From Halobacillus litoralis (lineage in GTDB: Bacteria > Bacillota > Bacilli > Bacillales > Halobacillaceae): a stretch of DNA of 64,000 bases. Within the stretch, counting starts at the first letter, position 1. Every line of letters starts with the position of its first letter. Made by a program: the position numbers and the translations under genes. The DNA lies in assembly GCF_009856415.1 (NCBI RefSeq), contig NZ_WMEZ01000007.1, positions 1-64,000 of the forward strand, written 5' to 3'. The notes beneath the pieces are model-generated. The model ran no database searches, was not told the DNA's origin, and saw only the letters and a list, made by a program, of their open reading frames with translations. Below are positions 60,418 through 64,000 of this stretch, piece by piece.

Positions 60418-61299
60418 ATGCGCAAAGGTCTTTTATTTATACTTATGCTCATACTTGCCGGATTCCTCGCTGCTTGTGGTTCAAGTGATGAAGGAGAAAG
60501 CAGTTCAGATAGCAATGGAAGCGAAGAGGCTTCCGATAGCAAATGGAGCGAAATCCAAGAAAAAGGGGAGATTGTTGTCGGTACTTCCGGTACGCTTTTC
60601 CCAGCTTCTTATTACCCAGAAGACTCTGATGAGATGACTGGATATGATGTTGAAATCATGAAAGAGGTAGCGGATCGCCTCGGTCTTGAATTGAAGTTTG
60701 AAGAATATGGAGTGGACGGACTGCTTTCTGCCATCAACAGTGGACGTATTGATGCAGTCATTAACGACATGGAAGTGACGAAAGCTCGGCAGGAACAGTT
60801 TACGTTTAGTGAACCATATAAATATTCTTATTCCACAATGATTGTCCGTGAGTCTGACTTATCTGGAATTGAGAAATTGGAAGACCTCGAAGGAAAAACA
60901 CATGGCGGTGGAGCGACTACCGTGTTCTCCCAAATTGCTGAACATTTTGGTGCCGATACGAAAACATACGGCAATGTAACCAATGATGTGTACCTGCGAG
61001 ATGTGGAGAACGGGAATACAGACTTTATCATCAATGATTATTACTTGCAGTCCCTTGCATTAAAAGCACTGCCTAATATCGAAGTACAACTACATCCAGA
61101 TTTAAAGTTCCATCCGACGAACTCAGCCATTGTTATGCCGAATGATGCCTCTCAGATGAAAGAGGAAATCGATGCGGTGCTACAAGAAATGCGAGAAGAT
61201 GGAACCCTTACGAAGCTTTCTGAAGAGTTCTTCGGTGGCAAGGATGCTTCTGAAAAACCAGAAGCGGATATCCGTGAAATCGAAGGTCTAGAACTGTAA
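60418..61299 (+). CDS. Amino-acid (cystine-type) substrate-binding lipoprotein
   Basis: The 293-residue protein has a lipoprotein signal (LFILMLILAGFLAAC) with lipobox Cys at about 19, then a Ser/Glu-rich linker and a SBP family-3 domain: GTLFPASYYPEDSDEMTGYDVE (split GTLFPASYYPED and EMTGYDVEIMKEV), SGRIDAVINDMEVT. It resembles B. subtilis TcyA (L-cystine binding). ATG 60418 has AAAGGTGG eight bases upstream. It is 10 bases from its permease. Confidence 0.85.
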   Translation: MRKGLLFILMLILAGFLAACGSSDEGESSSDSNGSEEASDSKWSEIQEKGEIVVGTSGTLFPASYYPEDSDEMTGYDVEIMKEVADRLGLELKFEEYGVDGLLSAINSGRIDAVINDMEVTKARQEQFTFSEPYKYSYSTMIVRESDLSGIEKLEDLEGKTHGGGATTVFSQIAEHFGADTKTYGNVTNDVYLRDVENGNTDFIINDYYLQSLALKALPNIEVQLHPDLKFHPTNSAIVMPNDASQMKEEIDAVLQEMREDGTLTKLSEEFFGGKDASEKPEADIREIEGLEL

Positions 61300-61309
61300 G
61301 GAGATACTT

Positions 61310-62002
61310 ATGTTAGGTATCGAAATAAACGAAATTCAAATCGAAAAGCTTTTTAACGCGGAGCGTGCCTGGGCGAACCTTCCTTTTATTCTTGAAGGTG
61401 TCCCCCTGACCTTGCTGGTCGCTTTGAGTGGTATGCTGGTCGGGCTCGTTCTGGGTTTCTTTTTAGCACTTGCGAGAGGATCGGATCGTGTTTGGCTCAG
61501 ATGGCCGGCCCGATTTTATATTTCTTTTATGCGGGGTACGCCGATTCTTGTGTATTTATTCGTTTTGTATTTCGGTCTTCCTGTTGTAGGAATAAAAATG
61601 CCGGCAACCGTAGCTGCCATTATCGGATTCGGAACAAACAGTGCGGCCTATATTGCAGAAATCAATCGAGCTTCCTTGAACAGTGTTCCGAATGGTCAAT
61701 GGGAATCATCCCGTGCGCTAGGATTTACGTATTGGCAGGCGATAAGAAGAATCATCATGCCTCAGGCAACGAGAATTGCTATTCCGCCGCTTGGGAATGT
61801 CTTTCTAGATTTGCTGAAAGCCACATCACTTGCGGCCATGATCTCTGTGCCTGAGATTTTGAACAAAGCACAGATTGCAGCAGGACGTACGGTCGATTCG
61901 ATGACGATGTATATTACAGCAGCCCTCGTGTATTGGCCGCTTACCATGATTTTTTCTGCTCTTCAAGATTACTTGGAGAAGCGTCACAACCGATATCTAT
62001 AA
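61310..62002 (+). CDS. Amino-acid ABC transporter permease (TcyB-like)
   Basis: The 230-residue protein has about five segments and the polar-amino-acid permease loop AYIAEINRASLNSVPNGQWESSRALGF split as AYIAEINRASLNSVPNGQ and WESSRALGF, followed by RRIIMPQA. It pairs with the binding protein upstream. The ATPase gene (tcyC type) that normally follows is absent; a strong terminator ends the transcript at 62042, so an ATPase from elsewhere must be shared. Confidence 0.88.
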   Translation: MLGIEINEIQIEKLFNAERAWANLPFILEGVPLTLLVALSGMLVGLVLGFFLALARGSDRVWLRWPARFYISFMRGTPILVYLFVLYFGLPVVGIKMPATVAAIIGFGTNSAAYIAEINRASLNSVPNGQWESSRALGFTYWQAIRRIIMPQATRIAIPPLGNVFLDLLKATSLAAMISVPEILNKAQIAAGRTVDSMTMYITAALVYWPLTMIFSALQDYLEKRHNRYL

Positions 62003-62007
62003 ATGAT

Positions 62008-62042
62008 AAAAGCCAGAGCTGTACATTCAGCTCTGGCTTTTA
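62008..62042 (+). terminator. Terminator of the ABC pair
   Basis: AAAAGCCAGAGCTG pairs with CAGCTCTGGCTTTT. Confidence 0.88.
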
Positions 62043-62060
62043 TCTGTCTTTACCTTTTTA

Positions 62061-62182
62061 AACCTGGCACGTCCGTAACTTGAATAGGTACCAGGTTCGG
62101 AACTTTAGCAATCTCATAACAAGTACCGACATAATTGCTGATGGTACCTGGTACCGGGAAGACCGACCTTGGTACCAGGTTC
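62061..62182. repeat. GGTACCAGGTTC palindrome-rich repeat
   Basis: GGTACCAGGTTC occurs at 62087-62098 and 62171-62182, and GGTACCTGGTACC at 62143-62155; a related AACCTGGCACG is at 62061. AGCAAT (62107 region) and ATTGCT (62133 region) form an inner inverted pair. It resembles REP-like extragenic palindromes, here between a terminator and the YcgQ gene end. Confidence 0.65.
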
Positions 62183-62220
62183 AGTTTCTGTAGTGAAGCG
62201 TTTCTGGAATGAAATGAAAT

Positions 62221-62247
62221 AGCCCCATCTCTAGGGAGATGGGGCTG
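62221..62247. terminator. Terminator of the ycgRQ pair
   Basis: AGCCCCATCTC pairs with GAGATGGGGCT directly after the ycgQ stop. Confidence 0.75.
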
Positions 62248-62251
62248 GTAC

Positions 62252-63118
62252 TTAACCTGAGAATTCAAATGTTTCATAAACGTAAGGTTCATGAGGGGTT
62301 TCAATTTCATTGATTTCTTTTGGTTCGATTAGTGGAAGCTCCCAACCGTTATAATCGACCATATTGAGTACTCCTCTAACTTCAACCCATGTATCGTTTT
62401 TGTAGGTGCTCAAGTTCTCCCCTTGAACCATGACTCCATAGATTCCACCATCAGCTACACAGCAACTGATTCCAAACCGTCCAACAACGATACGATCTTC
62501 GGGATAGTTGTCTTCACGGAAAACAAAACCATTCATGACAATTTCTTTTCCTATATATTCTCCCATGTGGTCTTCCATCAACGATATGCTTCCGATATAA
62601 TTGTCTTCCGTTAATTGGATAACGTTCGATTCAGTCATCGTTTGATAGAGGTCTGGAAATCGTTTTTTGGGAGTAAGGACTCCTGGGTTCGACTCGATAG
62701 GATCGATGTCCTCAACCTCAGGTGAAACTTCGGTACTGAGTCCAGAATCAGTGCTGCGCATTTCGTACTTAAATCCTTTATTCGCAGCAGCAGAACTGCC
62801 CATGACATGGTCGGAAAACATCATACCAGTCAGAACAGGTACAATGAACAATGCGTAAATCAAAAGGGATTTCAATTTTGATTTGGGATATTCGTGACCA
62901 TGGGCACATCCACAGTTTTCATGCTCTTCGTCATTACCCGTTTTAAAGTACTGGATAGCTCCGAGGACACCGATGACTATGAGTGTGAAGTAGATATAAG
63001 GCATCATGCGGGGCGCTATGAACTTTTGTATATCCCCGCTAATTAATAGTTTTAAGATAAAAAGTGCTAATCCAAAGAGGATGACAGCACGTAAAAATTG
63101 GTGCGATTCAGGTTTCAT
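62252..63118 (-). CDS. ycgQ: YcgQ-like membrane protein (TIGR03943 family)
   Basis: The 288-residue protein has four hydrophobic segments in its first 135 residues with a His/Cys stretch (ENCGCAHGHEYP) between them, and a soluble C-terminal domain (EIVMNGFVF, GRFGISCCVADGG, WVEVRGVL). It is encoded with the permease YcgR in Bacillus, and the pair is thought to form one transporter; the substrate is unknown, metal or anion suspected. ATG 63118 follows GGGAGG; a longer reading lacks a ribosome site. Confidence 0.85.
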   Translation of the reverse strand: MKPESHQFLRAVILFGLALFILKLLISGDIQKFIAPRMMPYIYFTLIVIGVLGAIQYFKTGNDEEHENCGCAHGHEYPKSKLKSLLIYALFIVPVLTGMMFSDHVMGSSAAANKGFKYEMRSTDSGLSTEVSPEVEDIDPIESNPGVLTPKKRFPDLYQTMTESNVIQLTEDNYIGSISLMEDHMGEYIGKEIVMNGFVFREDNYPEDRIVVGRFGISCCVADGGIYGVMVQGENLSTYKNDTWVEVRGVLNMVDYNGWELPLIEPKEINEIETPHEPYVYETFEFSG

Positions 63119-63146
63119 AAAAGCGTTCCTCCCATCATGATTTTTG

Positions 63147-64000
63147 TTACAAGAAGAAGACATCAAATAAGATCGTGATTGTGTAAACAATCATACTTAC
63201 AATCCCTATAAAAGCGAGAACGAACCTCTTTTTAAAATAAGCGAACATGAGAATCGTATTCTTTAAGTCAGTCATTGGTCCGTAAACGAGAAAAGCAAGA
63301 ATCGAGCTGGTAGAGAAAAGTCCTTTGAAAGAAGAGGCGACAAAAGCATCGGCTTCTGAACAGAGGGACAGGACATAGGCGAGAGACATCATGACTAATG
63401 GCCCCGCAAGCATGCCGTTACCAAGTTCTATAAGAAAATCCCTTGCCATGAAGGTTTGAACGATACTGGCGAAAAGGGCACCTAGAATGAGAAACTTCCC
63501 CATATCGAAAAACTCATCACTTGCATGCTGAAATGTTTCTGCTAAACGGTTTCGATCCTGATGGTTGTGGTTATGTACAGAAGTATTGTTTTTGTTTAAT
63601 TGCCAGCTGTTCCCGAAGTAAGCGTAAATCACAGCACCGATAAGTATGGAAACGATAAAGGCCAGTCCCATCCTTGCCCAAGCAATGGTCATATCCGTTT
63701 GAAAGGCGTAAAAAGTAGAAAGGAAAACGATGGGATTCAAAACAGGAGCGGAAACAAGAATAACAATCCCTACATGGAGAGGCATTCCTTTCTGGATCAA
63801 CCGACGCACAATGGGTACGATAGCACATTCACATACAGGGAAAATCGCACCAATTGTTACGGCAGGAAATAAGGCAAGTACTGGGTTTCTTGGAATAAAA
63901 CGTTTCAATGTTTCTTCTTTCAAGAATGTTTGGATGACAGAGGATATAAAGACTCCGAGAAGAACAAACGGAATGGCTTCAAGCACGATGCTGATAAAGA
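63147..64000 (-). CDS. ycgR: YcgR-like permease (DUF318), N-terminus beyond the window
   Basis: At least 284 residues are visible. It has about eight segments, the conserved motif FPVCECAIVPIVRRL with a C-x-C pair, and SAPVLNPIVFLSTFYAF. A His-rich loop (VHNHNHQDRN) lies mid-protein. GTG 63986 could be read as a start, but the frame is open to 64000 and reads FISIV before LEAIPF, as family members do, so the start lies outside. It is 28 bases upstream of ycgQ and cotranscribed. Confidence 0.85.
   Translation of the reverse strand, partial: FISIVLEAIPFVLLGVFISSVIQTFLKEETLKRFIPRNPVLALFPAVTIGAIFPVCECAIVPIVRRLIQKGMPLHVGIVILVSAPVLNPIVFLSTFYAFQTDMTIAWARMGLAFIVSILIGAVIYAYFGNSWQLNKNNTSVHNHNHQDRNRLAETFQHASDEFFDMGKFLILGALFASIVQTFMARDFLIELGNGMLAGPLVMMSLAYVLSLCSEADAFVASSFKGLFSTSSILAFLVYGPMTDLKNTILMFAYFKKRFVLAFIGIVSMIVYTITILFDVFFL

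Noticed and set aside
1-64000. Prophage, plasmid or genomic island
   Set aside because: No integrase, phage structural or replication genes and no tRNA-flanked boundaries; gene content is typical chromosomal Bacillaceae.

Overview
The window looks like chromosomal DNA of a moderately halophilic, spore-forming member of the Bacillaceae, most like Halobacillus or a close relative. Reasons: strong AGGAGG-type ribosome sites, frequent TTG and GTG starts, a proHJA-type proline operon as used for osmoprotection in this group, a CotY/CotZ spore coat protein, stressosome/SigB components, an S-box and an arginine T-box, and several pairings known from Bacillus (ycsG with pxpABC, yfkJ-yfkI-yfkH, ycgQ-ycgR, mreBH). 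I see no prophage, plasmid, rRNA, tRNA or CRISPR. One IS3-like fragment lies at the left edge.

Layout. 1-10 kb: IS fragment, DinB protein, a hydrolase pseudogene with two lesions, AIM24 protein, SAM riboswitch plus msrA, a small K+ channel, a lone eutH, a peroxiredoxin, ykuK, and argS behind a T-box. 10-19 kb: DUF421 and thioredoxin-like genes, proHJA, a 7 x 21-bp tandem repeat, NERD and nucleotidyltransferase genes, an RsbRD-like stressosome protein, a spore coat gene. 20-29.5 kb: a ten-gene acyl-CoA catabolic operon with its own TetR regulator. It contains an ACAD11-like dehydrogenase, a separate ACAD11-type kinase, a ComB-family phosphatase, a FadE-like dehydrogenase, and hydratase, 3-hydroxyacyl-CoA dehydrogenase and thioesterase genes. 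29.6-36 kb: GNAT/PP2C pair, O-methyltransferase, 5-oxoprolinase operon. 36-47 kb: DUF2188 stress proteins, YwbE, a possible structured RNA, YhdH/YhfP reductase, an atypical channel, and a sigma-54 activator facing a sigma-54 promoter that drives a YfcC transporter and isoaspartyl dipeptidase. 47-64 kb: cell wall and housekeeping genes (M15 peptidase, PanE-like, MreBH, SRAP, AGCS transporter, yfkJIH), a PfeT-like Fe(II) efflux ATPase, a cystine-type ABC pair without its ATPase, and YcgQ/YcgR (cut by the right edge).

The genes are ordinary chromosomal ones; the unusual content is between them. Six composite palindromic repeats (about 0.2-0.67 kb, roughly one per 10 kb) share the same two ends. 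A second repeat family (four units) folds as a long hairpin with constant 24-8-24 geometry, and its paired bases change together between copies. The most interesting gene set is the 20-29.5 kb operon, which I read as a split bacterial version of the ACAD10/ACAD11 route for 4-hydroxyacyl-CoA breakdown through a phosphorylated intermediate.
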